Positions 21,794 to 30,151 are shown, counted from the stretch's first letter. The stretch: 31,851 nt of DNA from CAXBID01 sp049791475 (GCA_049791475.1 JBAQZZ010000026.1:1-31851); one strand, 5' to 3'. The notes: generated by a model not told the origin, from the letters alone. Numbers and translations are program-made.

Positions 21794-23089
21794 TTATTTT
21801 TTAAATGCAGGTTTTTTCAAATAACTTAAATATCTCCAAAGCCATTCTAGAGGACCATATTGAAAATATTTTAGCCAAATTGGGCTTATGATTATTTGGA
21901 ATAGCCATATCGAAAATACAACATACAAAAGTTCATATCTTTGTAGTTTTCCAAACAATCCGAAACCAACTCCCGTAAATATAAACATAGCAAAAACAGA
22001 ATGCATTATATAGTTTGTTAATGCCATTTTACCAACAGCAGCAAGGCTTTTCTTGAGCCAATTTAATATTGGTAATTTACATAGAATCATTATCAAAGCT
22101 ACATGTCCCATGGCAACAGCCGTTTTCCCAATGTAATACGTTAGATATGATTTTGAAAGTCCAAGATATGAAAAGCCACTATCCATGATCAATTTGGTTT
22201 CGTAAAAATTAATCAGCAAGCCAATACCGTAACCTACCAATGCCATTAGGCCATAAAGCTTAAAAGATTTTTCTGCGGATAATATATTCAATTTAAAGAG
22301 TGCAATGCCTATAATCATCATGCTCAAAACATCCCAAACATCATATCTGTAGGGATCATTTTCATTATAGTGTCTGTTAATGGGAGCCAAAAAAACGACA
22401 AGATCAAAATAGCCTTTATGCATGTTGGTACTATATTCTTCGATTGCTTCGGGAGATTTTTCGTATTCTATTTTTGCCCATTTTTCACTAGCTTCTTTTA
22501 GTTCTTTCGTTAACTCTTTTCCTTCGGTTTTATATTGTTGTGCAATTGAAACTTGTTCTACAAATTTTAAATCATCAGTGTATCGGCTGTATTCCCATAA
22601 TGTCCCAATTGAAATCAATAGCACTGAAATGAGTACTAATTTTTTCGGCGACATTTTTCTGAAAGAATAAACCAAAAAACCCATTAATGCATAGTTGTAT
22701 AAAATCTCGCCCGTCCACAACAATAAATAGCCATGGATCAAACCGAAAACCAATAACCAAGTCAGTCGTCTGAAATAGATGTTTGCAGCTTCTATGCCTG
22801 CTCCTTTTTTTTCAAGTCGGTCCAAAAGTATAAACATACCAACGCCAAACAGTAATGAAAATAACGATCGCATCGTGCCTTCAAAAAACATGTTGGTGGC
22901 AATCCAAGTATAAAGATTCCATCCCGTGGCTCCACCTGAAACTGATGGATTATCATAAGCTCCTGCTAGTCCCATACCGTTAATGTTCATTAATAAAATA
23001 CCGAGCAACACGATGCCTCGCATAATATCTAGTGATTGAATTCGGTCTGATGCTTTTAATGGTTTGAAGGGCATTTCTGGATTGGTCAT
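21794..23089 (-). CDS. DUF418 (YeiB-like) membrane protein
   Basis: A 431-residue polytopic protein with about nine helices. The N-terminus RIQSLDIMRGIVLLGILLMN resembles the start of the next gene and of other transmembrane acyltransferases. The MRSLFSLLFGVGMFILLDR block and the C-terminal DUF418 domain (about 270-425) with GKMALTNYIMHSVFAM and GPLEWLWRYLSY are diagnostic of the YeiB/DUF418 family. A hydrophilic Glu/Lys-rich segment at about 195-225 is likely a loop. No biochemical role is established for the family; kinship to acyltransferases is inferred from the shared topology and RG motif. It lies 29 bp after the MBOAT gene. Confidence 0.88.
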   Translation of the reverse strand: MTNPEMPFKPLKASDRIQSLDIMRGIVLLGILLMNINGMGLAGAYDNPSVSGGATGWNLYTWIATNMFFEGTMRSLFSLLFGVGMFILLDRLEKKGAGIEAANIYFRRLTWLLVFGLIHGYLLLWTGEILYNYALMGFLVYSFRKMSPKKLVLISVLLISIGTLWEYSRYTDDLKFVEQVSIAQQYKTEGKELTKELKEASEKWAKIEYEKSPEAIEEYSTNMHKGYFDLVVFLAPINRHYNENDPYRYDVWDVLSMMIIGIALFKLNILSAEKSFKLYGLMALVGYGIGLLINFYETKLIMDSGFSYLGLSKSYLTYYIGKTAVAMGHVALIMILCKLPILNWLKKSLAAVGKMALTNYIMHSVFAMFIFTGVGFGLFGKLQRYELLYVVFSIWLFQIIISPIWLKYFQYGPLEWLWRYLSYLKKPAFKK

Positions 23090-23118
23090 AATAATTTGTA
23101 TTGAAGTTAGTGGTTATG

Positions 23119-24534
23119 TTAAAATTGGAAATAAATAAATTGTTCGCCGTTACCTTGTGCAATAACAATTAAGAAAAACATAATAGCCCAAACAACGCCT
23201 AAAACCCAAGAAGGGGTTTTTAAAGAGACTTCTTTCATTGATGTATTCCGCATAATCCAATGGCATAAAAAGAGAATGCCTATAACAACAGATACTTTTA
23301 TAATATCGAATGTTTGAAGAATTTTTTCACCACCAGTTTGCATATAAAACATCGATTTTATCATATTCCATGCGGTATTAAATTCTCGAGCCCTAAAAAA
23401 CACCCAAGTTATATTGACACAGCTAAAGGTTATAAATGCTAAGAAAATACCATTCCAAGCGGTTATTTTAAATGGTAAGTATCGCCTTTGAAATCGTTCT
23501 AAAATAAGGTAAGTTCCGTGTAATCCTCCCCAAACTATAAAGGCCCAAGCGGCTCCATGCCATAAACCACCTAGTAACATGGTGAGCATTAAGGCAACAT
23601 ACATTCGTGTTATGCCATGTCGATTTCCACCCAACGGGATATATAAATAATCTTTTAACCAGCTAGAAAGCGTAATATGCCAACGTTTCCAAAAATCAGA
23701 AAACCCTAATGATGCATAAGGGTATCTAAAGTTGTCTGGTAGAATAATACCAAGCATTAAAGCAATACCAATGGCAGAGGTAGAATAGCCTGCAAAATCA
23801 AAGAAAATTTGTCCTGAAAAAGCTATTGTGCCTATCCAAGCATCAATGCCATGCAATAATTTATCAGAACCAAAAACAGTATCTGAAGCGTCTGATAGCA
23901 ACGTATCGGCCATCACTACTTTTTGAAACAACCCTATGGTTAATAAAAATAAGCCCCAAATAAATTGATTAGCAGTTGCTTTCTTTTCTTCATAGAATTG
24001 CGTTATTAAATCTTGAGCTCTTACTATGGGTCCTGCAACTAATTGCGGAAAGAATGTTACATACAAAGCAAAATCTAAAAATGTTTTAGCAGGCTCTATC
24101 TTTTTCTTGTACATATCTATGGTATAAGACATGGTTTGAAATGTATAAAAAGAAATACCCATTGGTAATATAATGTCCATAGGTCTAGCTTGAAATTCGA
24201 TACCAGCCATATTTACTAATGAAATAAAATTTTCCAGTAAAAAATCGCCGTATTTAAAGAAGGCTAAAAAACCAAGATTTACAAACATACTTAGCATGAG
24301 CCACATTTTTCGTTTGCTTTGATTTTCTTCGGTTGCGAGTTTTTTACCTGCGGTCCAATCTACCACAGTAGAAATCCAAAGTAAAATAACTAGTGGTGGA
24401 TTCCATAGGCCATAAAAGACATAACTTGCTAAAAGAAGCATTCTTTTTTTACCTGTCCAATTAAATAGTTTTAAATAATAAAGTGCTAAAACTATGACTA
24501 GAAAAACGACGAAACTTAGTGAATTAAATAACAT
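23119..24534 (-). CDS. MBOAT family O-acyltransferase (AlgI/DltB-like)
   Basis: A 471-residue integral membrane enzyme. It contains the family blocks LPMGISFYTFQTMSYTID (about 123-140), VAGPIVRAQDL, FFDFAGYS, the near-universal FWKRWHITLSSW/LKDYLYIPLGG (281-303) and the active-site LGGLWHGAAW, with H326 as the catalytic His; H339 follows in GGLHG. AlgI and DltB of this family move acyl groups across the inner membrane to extracytoplasmic alginate, cellulose or teichoic acid, with a membrane-anchored partner of the SGNH type. Two such partners are encoded just upstream, the nearest with a two-base gap. The acceptor polymer is unknown. Confidence 0.94.
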   Translation of the reverse strand: MLFNSLSFVVFLVIVLALYYLKLFNWTGKKRMLLLASYVFYGLWNPPLVILLWISTVVDWTAGKKLATEENQSKRKMWLMLSMFVNLGFLAFFKYGDFLLENFISLVNMAGIEFQARPMDIILPMGISFYTFQTMSYTIDMYKKKIEPAKTFLDFALYVTFFPQLVAGPIVRAQDLITQFYEEKKATANQFIWGLFLLTIGLFQKVVMADTLLSDASDTVFGSDKLLHGIDAWIGTIAFSGQIFFDFAGYSTSAIGIALMLGIILPDNFRYPYASLGFSDFWKRWHITLSSWLKDYLYIPLGGNRHGITRMYVALMLTMLLGGLWHGAAWAFIVWGGLHGTYLILERFQRRYLPFKITAWNGIFLAFITFSCVNITWVFFRAREFNTAWNMIKSMFYMQTGGEKILQTFDIIKVSVVIGILFLCHWIMRNTSMKEVSLKTPSWVLGVVWAIMFFLIVIAQGNGEQFIYFQF

Positions 24535-24536
24535 GA

Positions 24537-25592
24537 TTAATTGGTTTTAGTTGGTTTGTGGTTAGTTAAATGGCCATCTTTAATAAGTTGGTTTACCATA
24601 TCTTTTGTATATATTTTGGCATCATCAGTGTACATGTGTGACCAATCTGGTAGAGTATATTTAGACATAAACTTGTAATCTTCAAAATGATATGCTGGAC
24701 AGTCAATCTTTTCTATAAATTTATCCCAAACCTGATCACGAGGAAGAAATCTTTTTGTTACCTTATTCCAAGGTTCTTCTGCTTTATGGCGTACAAAAAT
24801 AATTTTTCCGCCACGAGCTTTGAATGCGTTAATGACCTTGAGGTAGTAATCAAATATTTTGGGAATATCATCTTTTATTGCACTATAATCTGGAATATTT
24901 GGAAGAAAACCATCCCACACATACTGAATTTTTTTTACAAAATCTGGATCCTCAATCATAATAGGTAACATCATTAGGTTTCTATCTTCATCATGATAAC
25001 TGAAATTATAAAGCACGCGTTCTTCTTCAATTCTACCAGGTATAGAGATTCTGTTGATTAGTGATTTTAAATCTAAATCATTATAAAATTTTAGTTCAGA
25101 AGAGGTGAGCATAACTAAATTTCGTTGTAATGGTTTAGATAAGTAATAACCTAATTTTTGTGCATAAGTTTCTTCGTGATAATGTTTTATCCATTTTTTA
25201 GCCGGTTGCCACCATGCATTATCTGGGACATCAAACCAAAACAGTGGTGTAATACCAATAATAATAGTTCCATTAAATGATGTATTATGTACAATATCAT
25301 CTAGAAAAGGTCCTGGCGGTTTACCATCAGTTGTTAGATTAATTGGTTTTATGCCTTGTACCTCTTCCCAAATGTGTGTGTTAAAATTAAAGCCAGATCT
25401 GGATGAGCCAATAATAACAACATCTTTACTGGTGGCCGTTTCAACTTTTGCTCTATGTTCGGCCCATAAATACCTATCATCTTCTAAAGCAGCTTTATAA
25501 AGTTCGGGTTTAGTTCGCCAATAAAACTCCCACATAACAAGCCCCGTTACACTTAAAAGCACCCCAATTAATAATGTTTTTTTTAACTTCAT
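24537..25592 (-). CDS. Membrane-anchored SGNH-like acyl-transfer protein, copy A
   Basis: A 351-residue protein with an N-terminal signal anchor (about 5-21) and a periplasmic alpha/beta domain. A GSSR block (62-65) after strand DVVII supplies a candidate nucleophile Ser, and DWSH (316-319) near the C-terminus fits the Asp-x-x-His of SGNH hydrolases, DltD and AlgJ/AlgX. It is a clear paralogue of the next gene upstream (shared WEFYWR/WESYWR, DLWA/YLWAEHRAKV, NxTSFNGTIIIGxTP, YHFEDY). Its ATG overlaps that gene's stop in ATGA, and its own stop is two bases from the MBOAT start. It probably transfers or edits acyl groups delivered by the MBOAT protein. The last ten residues (LTNHKPTKTN) are encoded by leader-like sequence. 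Confidence 0.82.
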   Translation of the reverse strand: MKLKKTLLIGVLLSVTGLVMWEFYWRTKPELYKAALEDDRYLWAEHRAKVETATSKDVVIIGSSRSGFNFNTHIWEEVQGIKPINLTTDGKPPGPFLDDIVHNTSFNGTIIIGITPLFWFDVPDNAWWQPAKKWIKHYHEETYAQKLGYYLSKPLQRNLVMLTSSELKFYNDLDLKSLINRISIPGRIEEERVLYNFSYHDEDRNLMMLPIMIEDPDFVKKIQYVWDGFLPNIPDYSAIKDDIPKIFDYYLKVINAFKARGGKIIFVRHKAEEPWNKVTKRFLPRDQVWDKFIEKIDCPAYHFEDYKFMSKYTLPDWSHMYTDDAKIYTKDMVNQLIKDGHLTNHKPTKTN

Positions 25593-26626
25593 GGATTTTT
25601 TTTTAAATTATTTAAAGTGCCATCAGCTTTCATGATTTTAATGAGTTCTGTGGTAAAAAATCGCGCATCTTTAGCCGATAGATGAGACCATTCTGGGAGT
25701 TCTAAGTTTTTGAACTGGTTATAATCTTCAAAGTGGTAACTATGGGCTTTAGTTTTTTCAACTAATTCATCCCAAAATTGTTCTCTGGGCATGCCCACAT
25801 TTTCTCCTGCTCTAAAACCTCCTGTAGATGGGCATCTTAATAAAATTAGGTTTCCGCCTCTGTCGATAAACTTTTTAGCATCTTTAATAAAAAAGTTAGT
25901 TGTTGATTCTTTATCTGGCGGTGGTGACGTTTTTCCAAAAAAGCCCCAAACTCTTTTTATTGTATTTGCATAAGCTGTATCATTTACTGTCCTTTCAGTC
26001 ATTTTAGTATTTCTATCTATTGCTGTGTCATTAAATTCATAAAAAGGAGGCATTCCTTCAGGCATTCTATTTCCAATTTTGATATTGTTTAATAAGGATT
26101 TTAAATCAATATTATTCGACCATATTTCCTCAGTAGTAGAAATTAAAGCTAAATTTTGTTGTAGAGGAATTGATAGTGCGTGATTAAAGCGTTGGGCATA
26201 GGTTCTTTTGTAATAATGTTCCACTTTAGATTGCGCTCTTTCCCAAGGATCTGCTTTTGGATATGTTGTGGAAAAAAATAAAGGAGGTGTTACACCTACT
26301 ATTATAGTGCCATTAAAATTGGTGTTATTCACAAGATCACTAAATATTGGTAATGGGGTGGCACCTGCTGCTGCTAATTGAATTGGACGTATGCCTGTTT
26401 CTTGTTCCCATTCGTTTAACTGAATATCAAATAATACTCGTGATGATCCCGTAAGGATTACATCTTTATCTGTAGCCCTATCTACTTTTGCACGTTGAAC
26501 CGCCCAAAGATCTTTGTTGTCGTCTAAATTTGGCGTTTTACCTTGCGAACGCCAATATGATTCCCAAAAGATTAACCCGATAATACTTATTATTAGGGCG
26601 ATGAGAAGTGATTGTTTTAATTGCAT
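25589..26626 (-). CDS. Membrane-anchored SGNH-like acyl-transfer protein, copy B
   Basis: A 345-residue paralogue of the downstream protein: signal anchor at about 5-21, WESYWR, then a GSSR block (60-63) after DVILT, NFNGTIIVGVTPPLFF, a YHFEDY segment and a C-terminal EWSH (312-315). Where copy A has Asp-x-x-His, copy B has Glu at the Asp position, so the triad may be altered or inactive. The two copies overlap by four bases and are surely co-translated. Duplication followed by divergence suggests two substrates or two steps, such as transfer and removal, beside one MBOAT. Its leader carries the ACCAACC repeat also found before the AtoE gene. Confidence 0.8.
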   Translation of the reverse strand: MQLKQSLLIALIISIIGLIFWESYWRSQGKTPNLDDNKDLWAVQRAKVDRATDKDVILTGSSRVLFDIQLNEWEQETGIRPIQLAAAGATPLPIFSDLVNNTNFNGTIIVGVTPPLFFSTTYPKADPWERAQSKVEHYYKRTYAQRFNHALSIPLQQNLALISTTEEIWSNNIDLKSLLNNIKIGNRMPEGMPPFYEFNDTAIDRNTKMTERTVNDTAYANTIKRVWGFFGKTSPPPDKESTTNFFIKDAKKFIDRGGNLILLRCPSTGGFRAGENVGMPREQFWDELVEKTKAHSYHFEDYNQFKNLELPEWSHLSAKDARFFTTELIKIMKADGTLNNLKKNP

Positions 26627-26655
26627 AATGGTTGGTTTTTGGTTGGTTAATTTTT
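26627..26655 (-). promoter_or_regulatory. Repeated ACCAACC leader, copy 1 (before SGNH copy B)
   Basis: The 29 bases before the ATG read, on the minus strand, as an A/T stretch, then AACCAACCAAAAACCAACC, then ATT and the ATG. The same string precedes the AtoE gene. It contains two ACCAACC units and no Shine-Dalgarno, so it may be a translation enhancer or the target of a regulator. Confidence 0.6.
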
Positions 26656-26660
26656 AAACT

Positions 26661-28058
26661 CTATAATGGCATCCAAGTCACTAAAATAGATTGAATGATA
26701 AAAAACACAATAAATGGAATGACCAAATAACCCATTACATCTCGCGCTTGAATTTTAATTCCACTTCCCATAATTGGAAAAACGAGTAACAAGTAAAATG
26801 GCTGTAATAAATTGCTTAAACTTTCACCATAGGCGACTGATAAAGAGGCTCTCGATATCATAGCTGTGACTTCGTTGGCTGGAAATCCTGTACCAATCTC
26901 TTTGACAGCATTTATGATACTTGGACCAACCACAGCAAATTCGCCACCAGCTGATGGTATGGCAAAATTAGCGATGGCTCCTGTGAGGTAAGCAAAGAAA
27001 GGGTACGTCTCAATGGTTGCAATAGACGACATCACTTCTGCCAGTTTTTCTCCCAAACCTGTGTAGATCATGATACCCATAATCCCAGCATAAAAAGGAT
27101 ATTGATACAATATACCAGAGATGTTATTACTTGAGCGTTTCATGGCGATTACATAGCGCATGGGTGTTTTGTGCAAGAGCATTCCGATAATAAGAAACAG
27201 GAATATCATGATATTGAAATTTAATTGGAAGCCATTGGTGTAAAAATGGTAGATAATATAGGTCAAACCCATCAGCACAATGCATATTTGAAGGACTGTG
27301 CCATTGTTCAATCTATCGGAAACGGTTTTGAACGATAAGTTTAGACTTAAGGCTTCCTCCTTAATGGAAAGTTCATTTTTCTCCGTTTTATCTTCCAACA
27401 TATCATCCAATTGTTGGATGTTTTTTGATTTCGGAATGAGCAAAAGAATCATGATAGGTGCAAAAATGACATAGAATGCCATCATAGAAATATTTAATAA
27501 TGAACCTAGTGTAAAGGAGGTCGGAATGATTTCAGACAAAATGCCTGCTTCAATCAAATAGTTCTTTTCAGTTCCAAGCAACAGCGGAATGGAACTAGAA
27601 AGCCCAGTAACCCAACTGCCACTGGCAAAGTAAACGCATGCAATTAAAAAAGGATAGTTAACACCTTTGACGCGTAATGCCAATTCTCTTGCCAAAACAC
27701 AAGTAATGACTATCCATCCAAAACTTACTAAACTTAATAAGACGCCAATTAGTACAACAAAAAAATAAACCTGACGAGGTGTTTTTATGAAATGGGTTAG
27801 TTTGTCAATACCTTTATTCACAATGGGCGAAAGTGCAATAGCAAATCCAGTGATGATAATTAATACGATTTGCATCCCAAATTCTAACAAAGACCAAAAA
27901 CCATCATACCATGCTTGAATAACCTTTAACGGAGTAGTGTGCATCCATGCAAATGCAATCAATGCTGTGATTAACGTGAGAAGCATTGCAAAAACGAATG
28001 CGTTTGGCATGTATTTTTGAAATAGTATGGTACATTTTTCGCCAAGTTTAGTTAGCAT
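26661..28058 (-). CDS. Short-chain fatty acid transporter AtoE family
   Basis: A 465-residue inner-membrane protein with about 11 helices, matching the AtoE/TIGR00366 short-chain fatty acid uptake family along its length. Diagnostic stretches are FQKYMPNAFVFAMLLTLIT, WYDGFWSLLEFGMQIVLIIITG, the GSWVTGLSSSIPLLLGT block and FAIPSAGGEFAVVGPSI near the C-terminus. A charged loop at about 215-240 separates two halves. Family members import acetoacetate, butyrate and similar acids. It heads the acyl-transfer gene run with a 34-bp gap, so the acid it carries may be the acyl source or a by-product. The leader carries the repeated ACCAACC element. Confidence 0.9.
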   Translation of the reverse strand: MLTKLGEKCTILFQKYMPNAFVFAMLLTLITALIAFAWMHTTPLKVIQAWYDGFWSLLEFGMQIVLIIITGFAIALSPIVNKGIDKLTHFIKTPRQVYFFVVLIGVLLSLVSFGWIVITCVLARELALRVKGVNYPFLIACVYFASGSWVTGLSSSIPLLLGTEKNYLIEAGILSEIIPTSFTLGSLLNISMMAFYVIFAPIMILLLIPKSKNIQQLDDMLEDKTEKNELSIKEEALSLNLSFKTVSDRLNNGTVLQICIVLMGLTYIIYHFYTNGFQLNFNIMIFLFLIIGMLLHKTPMRYVIAMKRSSNNISGILYQYPFYAGIMGIMIYTGLGEKLAEVMSSIATIETYPFFAYLTGAIANFAIPSAGGEFAVVGPSIINAVKEIGTGFPANEVTAMISRASLSVAYGESLSNLLQPFYLLLVFPIMGSGIKIQARDVMGYLVIPFIVFFIIQSILVTWMPL

Positions 28059-28086
28059 AATGGTTGGTTTTTGGTTGGTTAATTTT
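28059..28086 (-). promoter_or_regulatory. Repeated ACCAACC leader, copy 2 (before AtoE)
   Basis: The 28 bases before this ATG are identical to those before SGNH copy B at 26627, including both ACCAACC units. Identity outside coding sequence over this length is unlikely by chance and points to a recent copy or a selected function. Confidence 0.6.
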
Positions 28087-28159
28087 AAAATAGAATTCTT
28101 ATGTTTTATACATTGAATTAATATCTGAGTTATTAATGGAGAAATACAGGTTTTTAGTT

Positions 28160-28933
28160 CTACATTGTCAACGTAAGTCCACCATCTACCGTAAGTGTCG
28201 AGCCACTTATATAACTCGATTCATCTGAACATAGAAAAAGAATGGCTTTTGCCATTTCCTCTGGAAGACCTGCACGTTGTAGGTGAACTTTTGGTAAAAT
28301 TCCTTTATCGTATAAATCGTCTCCATAAAGGTCTCTAATTCTGTTATGCATTGGTGTAACCGTAATTCCAGGACATAAGAGATTAACTCTGATGCCTTGT
28401 GGTGCTAATTCGGCAGAAACGCTAGTTGTTAAGCCAACCAGACCATGTTTTGATGTAACATAAGCTGATCCAGCTGGAAAACCAAGAAATGAATTCACTG
28501 AACCTACATTGACAATTGCACCAGAATGACCACCTTTTATCATGGCTTTTGCTTGGTATTTCATACATAAAAAAACACCTTTAAGATTGATGTTCATGAC
28601 TTTGTCCCAAGTTTCTTCCGATAATTCGGTAATAGGTGCAAGTTCACCTTCTATACCTGCATTATTTACGGCATAATCTATACGACCAAATGTCTTTATT
28701 GTATGTGCGACCATTTGTTCGACATCTTTGGTTTTAGAAACATCTGTTTGTATGGCAGATGCTTTGCCTCCTTTTGCTTCAATAGTAGCCACTAAACTAT
28801 CAAGTTCTTCTTTTCGGCGTGCTGCGACTACAACATGTGCACCTTTTGCTGCAAATGCTTCGGCTGTTGCTTTTCCGATACCGCTACTTGCTCCAGTAAT
28901 TAATGCGACTTTGTTTTTCATTGTGTTCATCAT
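28160..28933 (-). CDS. SDR family oxidoreductase
   Basis: A 257-residue classical short-chain dehydrogenase/reductase. The cofactor motif TGASSGIG is at about 14-21, the NNAG motif near 90, the catalytic Ser in NVGSVNS, and YVTSK carries the catalytic Tyr and Lys. The C-terminus DGGLTLTM is the usual tetramer-forming end. The AARRKEE after the second strand suggests NADP(H), since an Arg pair follows it. Three Met codons (28933, 28930 and 28921) are possible starts; the last fits the family best (MKNKVALITG). The substrate is unknown; it resembles the glucose-dehydrogenase/3-oxoacyl reductase branch. It lies 24 bp after the lipoprotein gene and 101 bp before AtoE. Confidence 0.92.
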   Translation of the reverse strand: MMNTMKNKVALITGASSGIGKATAEAFAAKGAHVVVAARRKEELDSLVATIEAKGGKASAIQTDVSKTKDVEQMVAHTIKTFGRIDYAVNNAGIEGELAPITELSEETWDKVMNINLKGVFLCMKYQAKAMIKGGHSGAIVNVGSVNSFLGFPAGSAYVTSKHGLVGLTTSVSAELAPQGIRVNLLCPGITVTPMHNRIRDLYGDDLYDKGILPKVHLQRAGLPEEMAKAILFLCSDESSYISGSTLTVDGGLTLTM

Positions 28934-28957
28934 AATTTATTTAATGGATTAGTATAT

Positions 28958-29467
28958 TTATTCTGTTGGAGGCGTTGCTGGCAAGTCGCTATTCCACATA
29001 TTGGTAAACATTTTCCATTTGCCATCTTCCTTTTTCCAAACATTTAAGTATTTTCCTTTATCGACGATTGAATCTGTACCAAAACTCATGTAATAAGTGC
29101 CTTCGTCTATCATGTAGTATTCATTCCCATAGGTCGCTGTACTTTCCTCACGAGCTTCTTTAATATCATAATTTACCCATTGTAAATTCATGGCTTCAAT
29201 GACTGCTCTATCTGTTATCACTTCAGAATTGGGTGCAAAAACTTTGGCGTCTTTTGTGTACATGCTATTTAAAATGGCAGTGTCCCGGGTTATATGGGCT
29301 TTCATAAAGGCGTCGTTATTTTTTTGAATGATTTTTTTTATGGCAGATAAATCAAAATCCTCAGTTAGTTCTTTATTGGTTTCTTTGTTACTTGTAGTAT
29401 TGTTGCAGCCAATTGTCAGAAATCCAGAAACTGTGATTGCCAAAAACATTTTAGATATTTGTTTCAT
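28958..29467 (-). CDS. DUF4440 (NTF2-like) lipoprotein
   Basis: A 169-residue exported lipoprotein: residues 1-21 form the signal with lipobox LTIGC (Cys21), followed by an Asn/Thr linker. Residues 38-160 match the DUF4440/SnoaL-like NTF2 fold, with KNNDAFMKAHITRDTAILNSMY in helix 1, DAKVFAPNSEVITDR, and the closing KYLNVWKKEDGKWKMFTNMWN strand pair. Many members are of unknown role, acting as small-molecule binders or isomerase-like proteins. It is 24 bp upstream of the SDR gene and presumably in its operon. It is one of three exported NTF2-like proteins in this region. Confidence 0.88.
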   Translation of the reverse strand: MKQISKMFLAITVSGFLTIGCNNTTSNKETNKELTEDFDLSAIKKIIQKNNDAFMKAHITRDTAILNSMYTKDAKVFAPNSEVITDRAVIEAMNLQWVNYDIKEAREESTATYGNEYYMIDEGTYYMSFGTDSIVDKGKYLNVWKKEDGKWKMFTNMWNSDLPATPPTE

Positions 29468-29490
29468 GAGTTTATATTTATTGTTTTTTA

Positions 29491-29508
29491 TCCCGATAGC
29501 TATCGGGA
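29491..29508. repeat. GATAGCTATC palindrome, copy 1
   Basis: The perfect 18-bp palindrome TCCCGATAGCTATCGGGA lies 23 bp upstream of the lipoprotein start. The same core recurs at 29549-29568, and a variant (CCCGATAATTATCGGG) lies at 4055-4070. It is a short REP-like hairpin with no obvious T run. Confidence 0.85.
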
Positions 29509-29548
29509 GTCACATGTAACATCCATTTAATTATTTTACTTGAGAATC

Positions 29549-29568
29549 ATCCCGATAGCTATCGGGAT
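29549..29568. repeat. GATAGCTATC palindrome, copy 2, inside a larger inverted repeat
   Basis: The perfect 20-bp palindrome ATCCCGATAGCTATCGGGAT is flanked by AACATCCAT (29518-29526) and ATGGATGTT (29574-29582), a nine-base-pair outer inverted repeat. The rest of the gap up to 29734 has no supported gene. Confidence 0.85.
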
Positions 29569-29734
29569 TAGTTATGGATGTTTCATAACATTGTTGTTTT
29601 ATGGTTTAGACTTATTAAATATTGTGTTAAGTCATGCTAATCTTTTGGATAAAGTAAAATGCTGATATTAAACGAATGAACAGCTAAATTCAACAGTTCC
29701 AACCGCATCAATAAAGTTAGAAACGTTAAAAACC

Positions 29735-30004
29735 CTAAACGTCTACTTGCATAGACACCGTTATCGGTTCTAATACAGTATGCTTGTCTTTTAATGCTTT
29801 AAGAGAAGGATCATTTAGAATAGCTCCAAACTTATCCATATCGGTAACTTCAATTATCATCACCACCGAATTTGGATTGTCAGTATCCTGAAATGTTTTA
29901 AGGTTCGATATGGCCGATGCAAATACATCAAGTCTGTCTTGATGGCCTTTAAGCCAAGTGTCAATATTGCCTACTTTGTGTCTGGTTACGATTGTTTGTT
30001 TCAT
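29735..30004 (-). CDS. Small alpha/beta-barrel-like protein of unknown function
   Basis: An 89-residue cytoplasmic protein. The pattern strand (TIVTRHKVGN), helix (DTWLKGHQDRLDVFASA), strand (LKTFQDTDNPNSVVMIIEVTD), helix (MDKFGAILNDPSLKALKDKH) and strand (EPITVSMQVDV) is that of a ferredoxin-like dimeric alpha/beta barrel, as in ABM monooxygenases and DUF3764-type proteins. His9 in TRHKVG and Trp17 are possible pocket residues. No family is firmly recognised. It stands alone between the palindrome-rich gap and the TPR gene. The start is the first ATG, with an A/T-rich leader. Confidence 0.72.
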   Translation of the reverse strand: MKQTIVTRHKVGNIDTWLKGHQDRLDVFASAISNLKTFQDTDNPNSVVMIIEVTDMDKFGAILNDPSLKALKDKHTVLEPITVSMQVDV

Positions 30005-30151
30005 GATTTCTATATTTATTTTTTAATGCCTACTCTGGTCGGTTTTCGGCTTCTCCGGTTTTTATTTGTTTTATTTCTATAAAAATTGATTATTAGCACT
30101 ACCAAAGTAGACTAAAACCAAGCCATTTTTTTTACATGGTATTGTACATCA

